64,000 nucleotides of DNA from Peromyscus leucopus (lineage: Eukaryota; Chordata; Mammalia; Rodentia; Cricetidae). Below, piece after piece: positions 50,789-62,945 of this stretch. How positions within the stretch are numbered: position 1 is the first letter of the stretch; each line of letters opens with the position of its first letter. The stretch is from NCBI RefSeq assembly GCF_004664715.2, contig NC_051079.1, positions 54,812,503 to 54,876,502 of the forward strand, in the 5' to 3' direction. The position numbers were made by a program, and so were the translations under genes. The notes under the pieces are model-generated. The model did no database searches. It was not told the origin of the DNA and saw only the letters and a program-made list of their open reading frames with translations.

Positions 50789-51039
50789 ATGCCAGAGCCC
50801 ACCACTAATTCAGGTTGCCTCGGCTCGGAATGACGTTGAAGTTGTATGCAGCAGCATCTGCCACTCGTCACTGCAGCATACCCCTTCATCCTCCAGGTGA
50901 GTCCAACACGGGTGAAACCCCAGCGGGCCACAGGACAGAGGGTCATCCAGGCGTCACCCTGCTCAGCTGCGAGATGTCTCAGGGCATGAGACTCAAACCT
51001 ACCAAGACCCAACAGTACAGTAGACACAGGAGTGCTTTT

Positions 51040-51198
51040 TGGTTTTCTCTTTTTTTTTTTTTGAGACAGAGTCTCTCTACATAGCCCTGGTTGGGCTGGA
51101 ACTCACTGTGTAGACCAGGCTGGCCTTGAACTCACAGAGATCTGCCTACCTCCACCTCCCCAAAACCGGGTTTAAAGGAGTGTGCCATCATGCCGGGG
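51040..51198 (-). mobile_element. B1 SINE
   Basis: T-rich tail, tgagacagagtctctctaca, gaccaggctggccttgaact, then a damaged 5' end. Confidence 0.88.
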
Positions 51199-51910
51199 TC
51201 AGGGAGGGTTTCGAAGGGCACTTTCCTCTGCTCCATCCGTCCATTCCCGTCTCTGCCACTCCCTTCCATTCTCTGAGTCACATGCTTCATGGGCGATTTT
51301 ATAGGGTAGAACCGAGCTTCCTAAGAGTAGAAGGGGTTTTGCAGGTATTGACCCGGGCTCACCCTGTCGTTGGTGGAGGGGTTTGAGCAGGACCACCAGT
51401 GGGCTTGGGCTTCTGCTTCTGTTGCCACGTGCAGGAGGCAGGTGCCATGGCTGCTGCAACTCCCTTGGGCATCGCGTAACTCTCTCCTGAACCAGGGGTG
51501 TAAGAAGGAGGGTTCTGCTCCCAGAGTCAACCAAGAACTTTGCATCACTTGCCCTCAGATCTCTAGCTTTGCCCTCCTGGTTCAGGTATGTTCAAAATAA
51601 CTCAAGGTCTGCGCGCACACCTATGGCCCCAGAGTTTCGAATAAGAAGTTCGAATAATAGGAAGTTCGAGGAGAGAAAACTCAAAACACTTTTTAAATAG
51701 GTTGGTAGAGTCAGGTCAGCTGGGTCATCAGCTGGCCAGGGCACTGGGCCCACGCTGTGCCCAGGCCTCCCTTAGCTAGGTCACAGCTTCCTCTAAGATG
51801 ACCCAGGCAGGAGTCGGCCACACCACCCTGTGCTAAGGACCCTTCTGCTCTCTATTCTCAGCCATCTTTCCAGCATCCTTGGATCCAGAGTCCGCAAAGG
51901 GCTGTCTGAG

Positions 51911-51933
51911 GGGCGGGGGCGGGGGCGGGGGCG
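51911..51933 (+). repeat. G-quadruplex motif, (GGGGGC)n
   Basis: Four runs of at least four G separated by single C. A C spacer of one base makes a very stable parallel quadruplex likely. It is also a tandem GC-box-like sequence. Confidence 0.9.
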
Positions 51934-53880
51934 TCCTCAGCTGTCTGGGTGTCACCGCCTGCTGTGGATTCTTCAGGCCTGTCGCTGCCTGCCAAACCCG
52001 GTCTAGGTGGCAGATGGTCACATAAAAATAGCCCCAAAGCTCTTAGGGGACCACTTGTCCAGCTGTCCCGCGGAGGGGAAGGCAGATGAGAGGGCGAAGG
52101 AGGACCGTGCCTGGCGAGGCCAAGGGTGATGCCCAGCTACTCTAAGTATTGCCACTGTGGGACAGTGAACGCCATACCAGGCAGAACACAAGCTCAGAAG
52201 CACAGACCAAGATCTGTATCCCAGCCAACAAACAAAGCGTGCCCCCCCTTCCTGTTACGGGGCGGGGAGTTAGACAAAAGGGCCCCCCTCTTTCGTCCAC
52301 TTCTAACCCACAGCAGCTTAAAGGGGTCTGGTGGCTCTGACAGCATGCGTATCGCCCGACCTGTGGGCTGCTTCACTTGTTTAGAGACAGAGGGGCTGAC
52401 GCGCGAATGAAGCCTTAGGGTCCATCCTCAGCGGCTCCAGCTAGGTTGCTTGGCTCTCCCAGACTACGGTTGTACATCTGAAAAACACAAAGGTACCTGT
52501 CTCGGACAGGATGGCCGGTCCAATAGAGGTGGACACTGGGCACGCATCCCTTTGTGTCCCCCCACCCCACCCCGAGTTCTGGACCGTGTGTTTGGGATTT
52601 AGTGGCAAATGTAACTCGGAAGGGAAGGGTTAAAGACATTGGGGGATGAGAGTTGTGGGGTGGGTGGGGGGAGAGATGTTTTCTGAATCACTGGACCAGC
52701 TGAGAGCCAGGGAGTGGCTGCTGCTGAATTCCAAAGAACAGCTGAGCCAGCTGGGGAAGGGGGGAGCGGACTCGTGTATGAACTGAGTTAACTCTCCACA
52801 CCACTAGTTTTGCCGTCCAGAAGAAGTAACAAGAGTTTCACATCACTTCTGATTGCCGGTAGGCAGAGAGTGCTTGTCCCATCACCAGAGCCTGAGGGAA
52901 GCAAATATTCCACCTATCAGGGGAAAAGGCAGGGGCGTGAGGAGTATAAAAAACAAACACTGCCCCTCTGCCTTTCACAGTGAACACACCACACTGCAGT
53001 GTGTATCTCAGCTGGTGTCTGGTCTCTTCCTGACAGTGCAGTCGGTCAGAGGAGAGGCTGGGGAAAAGACAGACAGATCCAAATGGTCTAGAGCCGTCCA
53101 GGGACGGGAAGAAGCCAGTGGGAGTGAGGCAAGCAGCATTTAAGGGGCTCTTGCAGAAGTTTTACAGGTTGATGAACACATAGTCAGGCATCCGGGCAGA
53201 ATCTGGAGGTGGAAACCTGAACCCGGGACAGATATGGTGGCTGTGGAGAAAGCAGGCAATAGGAAGTTAAGTGGGGGCTTCCCAGGGAGTGGCCCTGGTC
53301 TTCTAGCCAGACTCTGGGAATTCAAAATAGGGGAGCCAGGCAGGGTCTACATCCCAGGAAAATAGAGGTATGTGAATGGACCAGAATAAGGCTTGGAGCT
53401 GGACCCCACTAAAATAGCTGTTCTGTGGATAGCGTCACTGCACAAAGGTGAAAGCAGCTGGTTTGGGTACAGACCTTGTTGTACAAAACTTTCATCAGGA
53501 AGGGGCATTTGCTGGTGACGGGACAACTGGTCTATTATGAGTACAGTTTGGAAACCACCGAGAGCTCGGGGCGGGAGGGCAAAGGTCACTATGCAACTCC
53601 GTTTGAAATGGACTCTGCATGCCACTCAGCCATATGGTCCGTGGTCGGTGTTGTATTGTATCAGCAGCTTCTCCAGTTTACAGATGAAGAGGCCAGCAAC
53701 AGCCTTTACCATCAAAACACCCTGGTCCTAGGGACCCCAGGGGTCCATTTCTAGCTTCCCTGAAGGATCTGCTGGATCAACACCAATAAATCCCACTGAA
53801 GATCTCCTCCAGGGTGCTTTCTGCCTGTCCCCTCACATCCCTACAGGCAGCCTTCTGGTTCACCCCTTCTTTCTCAGCAG
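51934..53880. other. Unique intergenic DNA
   Basis: Close to 2 kb without recognised repeats in an otherwise SINE-dense spacer. I recognise no exon or RNA gene. It could be regulatory, but only conservation or chromatin data could show it. Confidence 0.5.
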
Positions 53881-53904
53881 TAATGTTAAAAAAAAAAAAA
53901 ATCC

Positions 53905-54030
53905 AGGGTGACTGGATGTGGTGGTGCATTCCTGTAATCTTAGCACTTGGGAGGCTGAGGCAGGAGGATTGTGAGTTTGAGACCAGACTGAAACCATGCC
54001 TCCTTCAAGGAAGGAAACAAACAGGAAAAC
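53905..54030 (+). mobile_element. B1-derived (proto-B1) SINE
   Basis: tgactggatgtggtggtgca, cttagcacttgggaggctga, ggcaggaggattgtgagttt. Preceded by an A13 run; diverged. Confidence 0.7.
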
Positions 54031-54176
54031 CAAGTAAAGAACAATTGAAATCACTGGACCATCTCTTCATTCTTATTATTTTTCTATTTTATAAAAATGG
54101 TGCATGTGATGGTGTGATTCAAGTATACATTGTGTAACGTACAAATCATGGTAAATTCATTTACCACTTTGTTTTG

Positions 54177-54541
54177 CTGTGGCTATTGCTCTCTATGCTG
54201 TGAATGTGTTGCTCTGATTGTTTAATAAATAAAGTGCTGATTGGCCAGTAGCCAGGCAGGAAGTATAGGCAGGACAAGCAGAGAGGAGAATTGTGGGAAC
54301 AGGAAGGCTGAGTCAGGAGTTGCGATGAGAAGCAAGATGTAAAGATGCCAGTAAGCCACGAGCCACATGGCAAGGTATAGATTTATAGAAATGGGTTAAT
54401 TTAAGATGTAAGACCTAGCTAGTGAGAAGCCTGAGCCATTAGGCCATACAGTTTTAATTAATATAAGTTTCTGAGTGATTATTTTATAAGCAGCTGTGGG
54501 GTCCTTGGTGCCAGGAGAGCACAGGAAAACCTTCAGCTACA
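54177..54541 (+). mobile_element. LTR-like repeat, second copy of the 20408 family
   Basis: Starts ctgtggctattgctctctat, holds tgattgtttaataaataaag and gattggccagtagccaggca, and ends ccttcagctaca. No clear target duplication remains, and no coding sequence. Confidence 0.75.
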
Positions 54542-54845
54542 TGCTTTCTCTTGCTGCGATGAACAGCCTGACCAGAAGCCCCTCCGAGAAGAAAGGGTTT
54601 ATTTCCGCTTGCAGCTTACAGTCCATCACGAAGAGAAATTGGGGCAGCTGAAGCAGAGGCCAGGGAAGGATGCTGCTTTACTGGCTTCCTCCCCAGAGTT
54701 TGCTTGCTTTACTTATACAACCCAGGACCACCTGCCCTGGGGCGGCATTGACCACAGAGGACCCTCCCACATCAATCATTAATCAAGAAAATGCCCCACA
54801 GACTTGCCCACTGACGTCTACCTAAAACTGATAATCTTCACATAC
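54542..54845 (-). mobile_element. Rodent medium-reiteration repeat
   Basis: ttgctgcgatgaacagcctg, agaaagggtttatttccgct, acccaggaccacctgccctg, caatcattaatcaagaaaat. It directly abuts the LTR-like repeat. Confidence 0.65.
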
Positions 54846-55559
54846 TCTTCCCTCCTGACTACCTAGCCTCTGGTAACCACTATTCTGCCATCAACGTCTT
54901 ATAATTACACACATGTACATATGTAATTTTTTTCAGTGGTTGAGAGTTAAACTAAAGGTCTCGAGTGTGCTAGGCACATGCTCTATGGCAGAGCTCCATT
55001 CCGGACCCAGCATCTGAGAATTATTTTTTATATCTGTTTCTAATGTTCCCAACACCTGCTAAGGATGACCATTAGCATCTATCACTGGGCTGGCATGTTG
55101 CAAGCACTCACTATTTCTAAATGAAAAGAGTGAGCAAGTCGTGAATCATCATTAAACACTAAAAATAGTATTTTATAGTGAAAGAGGTATGCCTCACTGA
55201 CATGGCCCTGACCCTCAAACTTCTACAGAGAAGGCCTTTGAACTCTGGGTCCTGTCTGTGAGGGACCCAGGAGGGAGGGAGCATTGTGAATAAGACAGGT
55301 CAGGGACCCTTGGGAAGGCCTCTAGGGGGAAAACAGTCACAGGGTGCCTCTTTCTCCCCCATCCTCTCTCTTCTCACTCCTAGCTAAAATACTGAACAGA
55401 ACACTCAGTGTTTGTTCTGTTATCTTGGGTAGGAACTTCTTTGGTTGCAAATTAAAGGGTTTGAGGGCATATCTCATATCGGCATTATACACACAAGGGC
55501 ATAACACAGCTCCTGTCCTACAGCGATGGTATCTTCCACAACCAAGGCGGTCTTTAAAA
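54846..55559. other. Unique intergenic DNA
   Basis: Nothing is recognised besides a possible ID-like fragment near 54935-55010 (ttaaactaaaggtctcgagt, ctctatggcagagctccatt). Confidence 0.4.
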
Positions 55560-55725
55560 TTATTTAGTGTGTGTGTGGGGGGGGGGGGGGATGGCACCCG
55601 TGCGTGCAATTGGAGGACAACTTTGGGGAGCTGATTTCTCTCCTTCCCCAGGGGGATCCAAAAATTGAAGTTAGATGATCAGGTTCATGTGATAAGACCA
55701 CTGAGCCATCTCCTTGATCTCCAAT
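55560..55725 (-). mobile_element. B4/RSINE1-type SINE
   Basis: GT- and G-rich start, ttggaggacaactttgggga, tgatcaggttcatgtgataa and accactgagccatctccttg. Confidence 0.7.
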
Positions 55726-56204
55726 CTGCTCTTGATTCTGTGATGAAAACAGTCAGTGACCTAAGGAGGTCTTTCCTGAGGCCTGCCCTATGGCGTATGG
55801 GTTCACAGACCTCTTCCCCAAACCTGTCAGGGAGCTGGGCCCCCTCAATTCATGAAAGAACCGTCAGGGATCGTCACCATGAAGATGGGAGCTGTCTTTG
55901 CTAGAAGTCTCTCTTGTAGCATGGAGGCTTTACAGGAGAGGACACCAGCAGAGCCAGCAGCCCCCCTTCCCATTAGATTTCCTTCTCGGTGGTGTCTCAA
56001 TCTCCCTTAACCTGCCCCTAATCAGGTGCTGTGGATCCCATGAGTCAGGTGCCCCAGACCACTAGCGTCCTGCAGGCTCTGCCCAGTCTCCCTCAAAGAG
56101 ATCCAGAGGGGAGGTGGAGGCCAGGGTGCTGTTGGGGCTTTCCTTTCTCACCAGGTAACTCTCAGCTGCAGGTCCTGCGAAGCCCCTACCCTAACACTGC
56201 TGCC

Positions 56205-56532
56205 CCTTGACATCTAACTCTTCACACCCTTGATCATCTACTCAACTCTTCACACCACTGAACATCTACCCAACTCTTCACACCACTGAAACTATCCAAC
56301 TCTTCACACCAAACTCTTAACTTTTTGAACATCTACCCAACTCTTCACACCACTGAACATCTACCCAACTCTTCACACCACTGAACATCTACCCAACTCT
56401 TCACACCACTGAACATCTACCCAACTCTTCACACCCTTGAACATCTACCCAACTCTTCACACTCTTCACACCACTGAACATCTACCCAACTCTTCACACC
56501 ACTGAACATCTACCCAACTCTTCACACCCTTG
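56205..56532 (+). repeat. 28-bp minisatellite, about 11 units
   Basis: The unit contains acccaactcttcacaccact and gaacatct. Most units are 28 bp; a few are shortened or carry cccttga for ccactga. One block near 56290-56330 is irregular. Confidence 0.95.
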
Positions 56533-56689
56533 ACCCTGAACTCCATCTCCAGGAACCAGTCCTCAGTTCTCAATTTGAAACACGCCATGGGGATAAAGAT
56601 GTCTGCTAAAACATTTTAGAGCTACTAATAGGAAATTAGAAAACACTCCAACTGTCCACACACAAGGAAACAATTAAACAAACACTAGG

Positions 56690-56880
56690 GGCCGCAAGAT
56701 GGCTCAGCTGGTAAAGGAGCTTGCTCCTGACAATCCAAGACTGATGGCTTGAGTTTGATCCCAGAACCCATGTAAATGTAGAAGGAGAGAGCCGGCTTCC
56801 TAAAGTTACCTCTGCCCTCCATGTGTGCTGTCCCATGTGACTGCACATGTGCTCACACAGATAAAATAAGAGTTTAAAAC
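56690..56880 (+). mobile_element. B4/RSINE1-type SINE
   Basis: gcaagatggctcagctggta, gcttgagtttgatcccagaa, ataaaataagag tail. Confidence 0.75.
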
Positions 56881-56984
56881 TTGAACACCAGCACACATGT
56901 GAGGAACAGCTTAGTGGTGTGTCTTGTCTAACGTGAATGATGCTTGCCTAATGTGAAAAACTCTACGTCCTATGCCTAGTAACA

Positions 56985-56987
<3 letters not shown>

Positions 56988-57032
<45 letters not shown>
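56988..57032 (+). repeat. (CA)n microsatellite
   Basis: About 22 CA units. Confidence 0.97.
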
Positions 57033-57035
<3 letters not shown>

Positions 57036-57188
57036 GTAGGGGTGGGATGAGGAATAAAAATTAAAAAGTTAAAAGCACTTCTCTCTCTCTTCTTTTCACC
57101 CTAAATCACCCAATTGAGATATCCCAGACTTCTCTCTGGGCTTCTCTCTGCCTAGGCTTCTGTCCCTCCCTCTCCCATGGATGAATTC

Positions 57189-57190
57189 TG

Positions 57191-57221
<31 letters not shown>

Positions 57222-57335
57222 TGTGTGTGTGTGTGTATGTGCACGTGCGTGTGCGTGCGCGTGTGTGCGCATCTGCGTGTGCGTGTGTGCATGCGTGCGT
57301 GCGTGCGTGTGTGCGTGCGTGTGTGTACATACACA
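57189..57335 (+). repeat. Long GT/GC alternating tract
   Basis: About 145 bases of GT with many GC steps and few breaks (one gtggtg slip near 57213), rich in gtgcgtgc. Confidence 0.95.
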
Positions 57336-58390
57336 AGAAGAGGGCCTCATAAAGGAACAGGAGAAGGGCCCCACCATTGTCTGGGAGCTGCCAGTGCAGC
57401 CCAAGGCATCTGGCTCAAGAATCCTCACATCTATGTGTCCCAGAGGGGAAACTGAGGCTTGGAGGTTGTGGAGCTAGTTCGGGGTCCCTTGAGGACCAAT
57501 CTCAGATTCTGTCACCTTGTTCAGACCCTTCTTACCAAGCCCCGCCACAGACTGGATTTGGGTTTGAGAAAAGCCATTGGCGTCAGTCCTGTGAGCACAC
57601 CACACCCCCACATTCACTACCCAGCACAGACAAACGCTCTGTGACCTTCCCCGATTTAGCAAGTCATGTCCGTCACAGGCTGGATCTGCCGCAGCCCCAC
57701 TCTGCACATGCGCACTCGCTGTGTGACCTTTCCTGGCGAGGTGCGCGGAAGTGCTGCCCACTCTGGTGGGACGCCAACAGACCAGAGAGATCGTGTCATC
57801 CAAGCCCAGCTTCCTGCTGAAGCAGTGGGTTTATTGGGGTTACTCGGGAGAGCATGGATGACTCTCAGGCAGCTACATCACCAAAAAGCCCTACCTCCGC
57901 ATGGAGACAACTCACCTGATGCCTACCCCGGTCATCAACCACTCCCCACAGGGCTCCAAGACCAGATTCGGGGAGGCCAGAGGGAGGACGTAGCTGAACT
58001 CTCAGGCAAGGGTCTCATGAGCTCCTACAAAAGAATGGTAATGGTCATTACCTTGTAAGGCGCGAGCGGTGGATAGCCACACCGCTCTAACTTGAGGATG
58101 GCGACGGTGATGCCATTCTGAAGGGCCGAGCTCCGCTCCAGCACCCACCCCCATCATAGACTTCATGGGTGTGTGTCTGTTTCCTAGGAAACAGGGAAGT
58201 GGGGGATCAGGAGAGAGGTGGGTCAGAGGAAACAAAGGTTCGGCTGGAGGAGGCAGTTCAGGGCAGTGATGGTGCAAAGGCCACCAGCTAAGAACAGGGC
58301 ATTGTCTCGTCCTTGAAACTTGGTAAGAGCAGATGCTGAGTGCGCTTCTCCTTAGGAAAATGGTATGTGAAGTAACACATGTTAATTAAC
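57336..58390. other. Unique intergenic DNA
   Basis: No repeat or coding exon recognised in about 1 kb. Confidence 0.45.
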
Positions 58391-58400
58391 TTGATTTGAT

Positions 58401-58557
58401 TTTGTTTGTTTGTTTTTCAAGACAGGCTTTCTCTATGATGCAGCTCTGACTATCCCAGAACTCACTCTGTAGACCAGGCTGGCCTCGAACTCACAGAGAT
58501 CCGCCTGGCTCTGCCTCCCGAGTGCTGGGATTAAAGGCGTGCACCACCACTGCCCGG
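58401..58557 (-). mobile_element. B1 SINE with target duplication
   Basis: Reverse-strand B1 ending ccaccactgcccgg between perfect 10-bp copies of ttgatttgat at 58391-58400 and 58558-58567. The 5' part is nearly consensus. Confidence 0.95.
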
Positions 58558-58709
58558 TTGATTTGATCATTTTATGATGTATACTTGTATCAAGGCAAAT
58601 GTAGCATGTGATACAAATATATAACTTTTTGTCAACTAAAAATAAGTTGTTGTTTTTTTTTTTTAAGAAACTAAAATTCCTTGATACAAAAATCCTTTAA
58701 GATGGAATT

Positions 58710-58787
58710 GGTGCCCTGAGGGTACAGCTCTGCCCAGCACAGCTGAGGCCCCTGATTCATCCCCAGTACTGCAAAAAGTAAAATAAG
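58710..58787 (+). mobile_element. ID SINE
   Basis: gtgccctgagggtacagctc, gcccctgattcatccccagt, A-rich tail. Confidence 0.6.
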
Positions 58788-58948
58788 GGCCAGGTGGTGG
58801 TAGTAGTGGTGCACACCTTTAATCCTAGCACTCAGGAGGCAGAGGCAGGCAGAGCTCTGTGAGCTCAAGGCTAGCCTGGTCTACATCGTGAGTTCCACGA
58901 CAGCCAAGGCTACACAGGGAAACCCTGTCTCAAGAAAAAACATAAAAT
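58788..58948 (+). mobile_element. B1 SINE
   Basis: gggccaggtggtggtagtag to cagggaaaccctgtctcaag, A-rich tail. Confidence 0.92.
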
Positions 58949-58954
58949 AGGATA

Positions 58955-59060
58955 GAAGAGCTGGGCATGGTGGAACATGCTTGTAATCACAGCACATAGG
59001 AAGCCGAGGCAGGAGATCTTGAGTGTGAGGCCAGGCTGAGCATAGGTAAGCAAAGAGCAA
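58955..59060 (+). mobile_element. B1-derived SINE
   Basis: gagctgggcatggtggaaca, ttgtaatcacagcacatagg and gaggccaggctgagcatagg; third SINE in a row with 58710 and 58788. Confidence 0.7.
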
Positions 59061-59740
59061 GTTTGTGACACACTCCTGTGGCATGCAACAGGCAGCTGCC
59101 AGGTTCGGAGGGAGCTCCATCTGTGACCTTGTGTAAGGTCGCGCAGGTGCCCTCTAGTCACCAGGTCATTTCAGCCTGATGGACTTGAAGGGGGCCATCC
59201 TGCTATCCACGTGCTCACTGCCATTGGTAGGAGTGCCTGGTGGTGGGATCAGAGGACTTCCAGAGAAAGTTCGGACAATGGTTTATGGAGGGCACTGTGC
59301 ACCAGAAGAGCGTCACACAAAGCTAAACATGGAGCCGGTAGAGGCGAGCAGGCTCTGGCCCCCAGCGGCAGATCAGGGTCAGAATCAGAACCACGGCTGC
59401 ACTAGACCCAGATAAGAGCCCTCCGCTGCCTTCCAATGTCCAATGTGCCCATTAAGCTTAAATCACTGCTCTAGACTGTGCCACAGCCCCAGACCCCAGG
59501 ATTCCTGAGCCCACTGCATTCTGGGCCTCTTCCTCCCTCCCGGTGGCCCGAGGATGGTATCTGTGGGTGAGAGGATGAACTTGGATTGGATGTAGGATGG
59601 TCAAGTATTAGGGGAGAGACCCTTCCCAGTGTGGGGGAGTTGGGGGTGAGACACCAGTACCATCCCACTGCCTCCTCCTGATCAAACTCCAAGGAGACAG
59701 AGTTCTAAATTTGCCACTGGCTTTCCAGATACCAAACTAG

Positions 59741-59754
59741 GTGTGTGTGATGCA

Positions 59755-59835
<81 letters not shown>
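59741..59835 (+). repeat. (GT)n(GA)n compound microsatellite
   Basis: GT array to about 59770, then about 32 GA units. Confidence 0.97.
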
Positions 59836-59837
<2 letters not shown>

Positions 59838-59844
59838 TCCTGAG

Positions 59845-59940
59845 CATGTGCATAGGAGCGTGTGTATGCTGGAGATTAAACCCCAGGCCTTTTTTACTGC
59901 AAAACACATGCTCCTCATAAACTGTGTTCCTGGCTTTATA
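59845..59940 (-). mobile_element. ID-like remnant
   Basis: tgctggagattaaaccccag and tgcaaaacacatgctcctca resemble the reverse of ID; weak. Confidence 0.4.
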
Positions 59941-60799
59941 GCTATCACTTGTGTGTTTTTGTTCCACTTCCTCAGTATCCTGGGCAAGCCTCAGACTTAG
60001 AATAGGGTTCTTTCATCTAACTGTTAGCAAGATGATGGGGTCTAAGCTGGGCCCCATTTTTCTCATCGGCTAGAACACCAACTAGTATTATGATAATCCT
60101 ATGAACTCTGTACAAAAACATCCAGCAATATGCCTCATTATTTTCTTACCCTCTCCCACCACAATGTAGGGGTAAGCCGGAGTTGGGGGACGCCTCCAGA
60201 AACCCCAGTAAGTCACATTGTCCCTTATTGAGTCCTGGCCGTTGTGGTAGAGTTCCTGGCATCTACTTTTTAGCCCAACAGGAAAGCACAGGCTCCGATC
60301 ATAGCCCCAGGACCACCTTGTAGAAATGACCACCCCAGCAAAAGTGGGTAGTGTCTTTTAAACTGCTCACGTGACTAAAGATAAAGAGCAGCCCCCCTCC
60401 CCCAAACCTACAGAGCTCCTCTGTGGCCACCTCCTACCCTAGCCTCAGCTCCAAGCAAAAGGAAAGGGTAGCATTTACCGGGAGTCAGTAATTACATTGA
60501 GCAAGGGCAGGGAGAGCCTAGATGCGAGTTCTGAATGCCCCATGCAGGGAGCTGGCTAGGTGCAGGCGAGGGGTTTCAGGGCACCTGGGTAAGGTTGTGG
60601 CCTCTTCCCAGCTTCCCCAGGAATATCACTGGAGATCTCTGCTTTAGGAGCCTGGGGACCATAAGAAGGCAGTAGAAGCAGTGCTGGGGTGATGGGGTGG
60701 GGGGTGTCCAGTGGGTGAAACAACACCCAAATTTGAAGCCATTTGAAAAGCTCTAGAAGAAAAATGTTTTTCGATGTCTTTGGCCCCCTTTCAAAGACA

Positions 60800-61125
60800 A
60801 GTAAATACATTGCTGTCACGAAACACATGACCAGAAGGAACTCAGGGGAGGAAAGGGTTTCTTTGGCTTACATCGTATCTTGAATCACAATCCATTGAGG
60901 GAAGCCAGGGTGAGAACTCAAACAGGGCAGGAGCCTGGAGGCAGAAGCTGATGCAGGCGCTATGGAGTGACGCTGCTTACTGGCTTGCTCAGCCTGCTTC
61001 TTATAGAACCCGGGACCACCAGCCCTGGGGTGACCGCATCCACAATGGCCTAGGCCCTCCCTCATTGATCATTAATTAAGAAAATGCCCTACAGGTGGAT
61101 CTTATGGAGGCATGTTCTCAATTGG
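60800..61125 (-). mobile_element. Rodent medium-reiteration repeat
   Basis: acattgctgtcacgaaacac, aaagggtttctttggcttac, accagccctggggtgaccgc, tgatcattaattaagaaaat. Confidence 0.7.
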
Positions 61126-61234
61126 GGTTTCCTCCTTTCAGGTGATTCTCTCCAGGACACACATGTTCACCCACATTTTCTCTCTCTCTCCCTCCTCCCC
61201 TCCCTTCCCCCACCTCTTTCCCCCGACCCCCGTA

Positions 61235-61430
61235 TTTGGAGACAGGGTCTCATATAGCCCAGGTTTGCCTCAAATGTGATATCTAGCCAGACTGATCTCA
61301 AATGTGAATCTGAGTGCTAAGAATCCAAGCAAGTACCTTCACACCCAGTTTTATGAAGTACTGGAGATTTGACCCAGGGCTTTCGGCATGCAAGTACTCT
61401 TCTCATTGAGTACTTCCCTAGCTCCACACT
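61235..61430 (-). mobile_element. B1-plus-ID composite remnant
   Basis: ggagacagggtctcatatag (B1-like) is followed by actggagatttgacccaggg and cattgagtacttccctagct (ID-like), both reversed. Confidence 0.5.
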
Positions 61431-62638
61431 AGGGTTTTCTCAGTTTTCACGGATCTAAAAAGAAACCACCACGAGTACAAATTACCGATCTTGCTGCTTC
61501 CTCATTGTGTGGCATTTCTGACTGGCCTGGGGTCAGGAGGACACGGGAATTTTCCAGATTCCCCTGACAGGAAGCTGTCTTGTGAGAACACCTGGGAGTC
61601 CTTGATGGCTGCACAGACTACAGGTGCCAAAGAATCCTGGCATCCCAGAGCCTGTCAGGTGGCCTCCTGGATAAGCCTTTCATTTTGCAAATGAGGAAAG
61701 TGGAGACCCGTGTTGTTATCACCAGAAAGGAAAAGCAAGCTGTCCCGCCATCACCCAGGGCTTGTTCCTGAGTCCCTAGGATACCCTGATTTTCACCTGC
61801 TGGTATTTCCCCCTGGTCTTGGGTGAGGTCTTTGCCAGACGAGCCTCCCATTGAGATGCCAAAGCATTCTATGTTCCCCAGTGCCAGGACATACCTACCA
61901 TTCCTACCGGTGATCAGTCCTTATGGGTTAGTGAGGGCATCTGAAAACAGGATGAGATTGGAAAGTCTGGGGACAGTCTCCATGATGGAATGCCCAGCAG
62001 TGGCAAAGCCACCTGCTGAGGTCAAGAACAGATTCGGGAGCCATCATACCAGAAACTTGGAGCCTTGGGCATACCGGTTCTCTGGCACTCTCTCTGGCCC
62101 CTTGCCTTTGATGAGACTAGAAAGACAAGCTCTTTTGGGTCGCTTTCCTTCTGGTCCTCCCCCTCCAGCAGCTCTGCGCCTGTGTGCTTGTGGCACCTCC
62201 CTCTTTTTTGTTTTGCGCTCAGTTTTGTTTTGCTTTTTTTTTTTTTTTTTCAAAAGTGAGGGAGTGGGGGTGAGAGCGAGCCCGGCCCTAGCGACAAACT
62301 GGGCAAGCGCTTTCCAACCTCGTTAGGAATTGCAGGCTGTGTGGATGAGGCTGTGGCTAAGTCAAATGCAACGGTGGAGTCACTGTATGGCTGGTCCTCG
62401 AGAGGCAGGCGGAGAGGTGCAAGCTAAACATGAGTGCCTGGGGTACAGAGACACCCGAACGAATCCACGTCGGGTCCCAAAGGTCGCCTTCCACCCGCAG
62501 GGTGGCTCCCTCAGCTCTCCTAGGTTAGCAGGTCACCAGTACCATGGGTTCCAGTCTCCTCCGGGTACCAACAGCACCGAGGGACAACCAAGGGTGGTGC
62601 AGTGAGAGCTTAGGGCTTCCCCTCATCTCCTCCTCGGA
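61431..62638. other. Unique DNA upstream of Tubb6
   Basis: No exon or SINE recognised; a poly(T) run lies at 62228-62250. CpG content rises after about 62450 towards the island. Confidence 0.45.
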
Positions 62639-62738
62639 GTCCCCGCCAGTCCAACCTGCTTCTCCCCGCCGGGCGCCCAGGGTTCCAGCTGTCGGGACCG
62701 CGAGCTGGGCAAGGATCAGCCGGCTAGCTTTTGGGGAA

Positions 62739-62888
62739 GGGGCGGGGACAGCCCGCGGGACAGCCCTCTGTCATTGGCTGGGAAGGCGAGGGCGGAGGGC
62801 CCAGCAGGGTCAAGTCCCGGGAGCGCGCAGCGGGCCGCAGTCACGCCGCCGTCGGCAGAGCCAGCGCCCGAGCGCAGACGCGCCCGCC
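62739..62888 (+). promoter_or_regulatory. Tubb6: Tubb6 proximal promoter and 5' UTR: GC box and inverted CCAAT box
   Basis: GGGGCGGGG is at 62739-62747 and ATTGG (inverted CCAAT, the NF-Y type site) at 62773-62777. No TATA box is seen, fitting a CpG-island promoter. The transcription start is probably within 62790-62850, but this cannot be fixed from sequence. Confidence 0.55.
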
Positions 62889-62945
62889 ATGAGGGAGATT
62901 GTGCACATCCAGGCGGGCCAGTGCGGGAACCAGATCGGTACCAAG
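62889..62945 (+). CDS. Tubb6: Tubb6 coding exon 1
   Basis: The exon has 57 bases encoding residues 1-19, MREIVHIQ to QIGTK, followed by the donor gtgggc. It is phase 0 at the donor, as in other vertebrate beta-tubulin genes. Confidence 0.95.
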
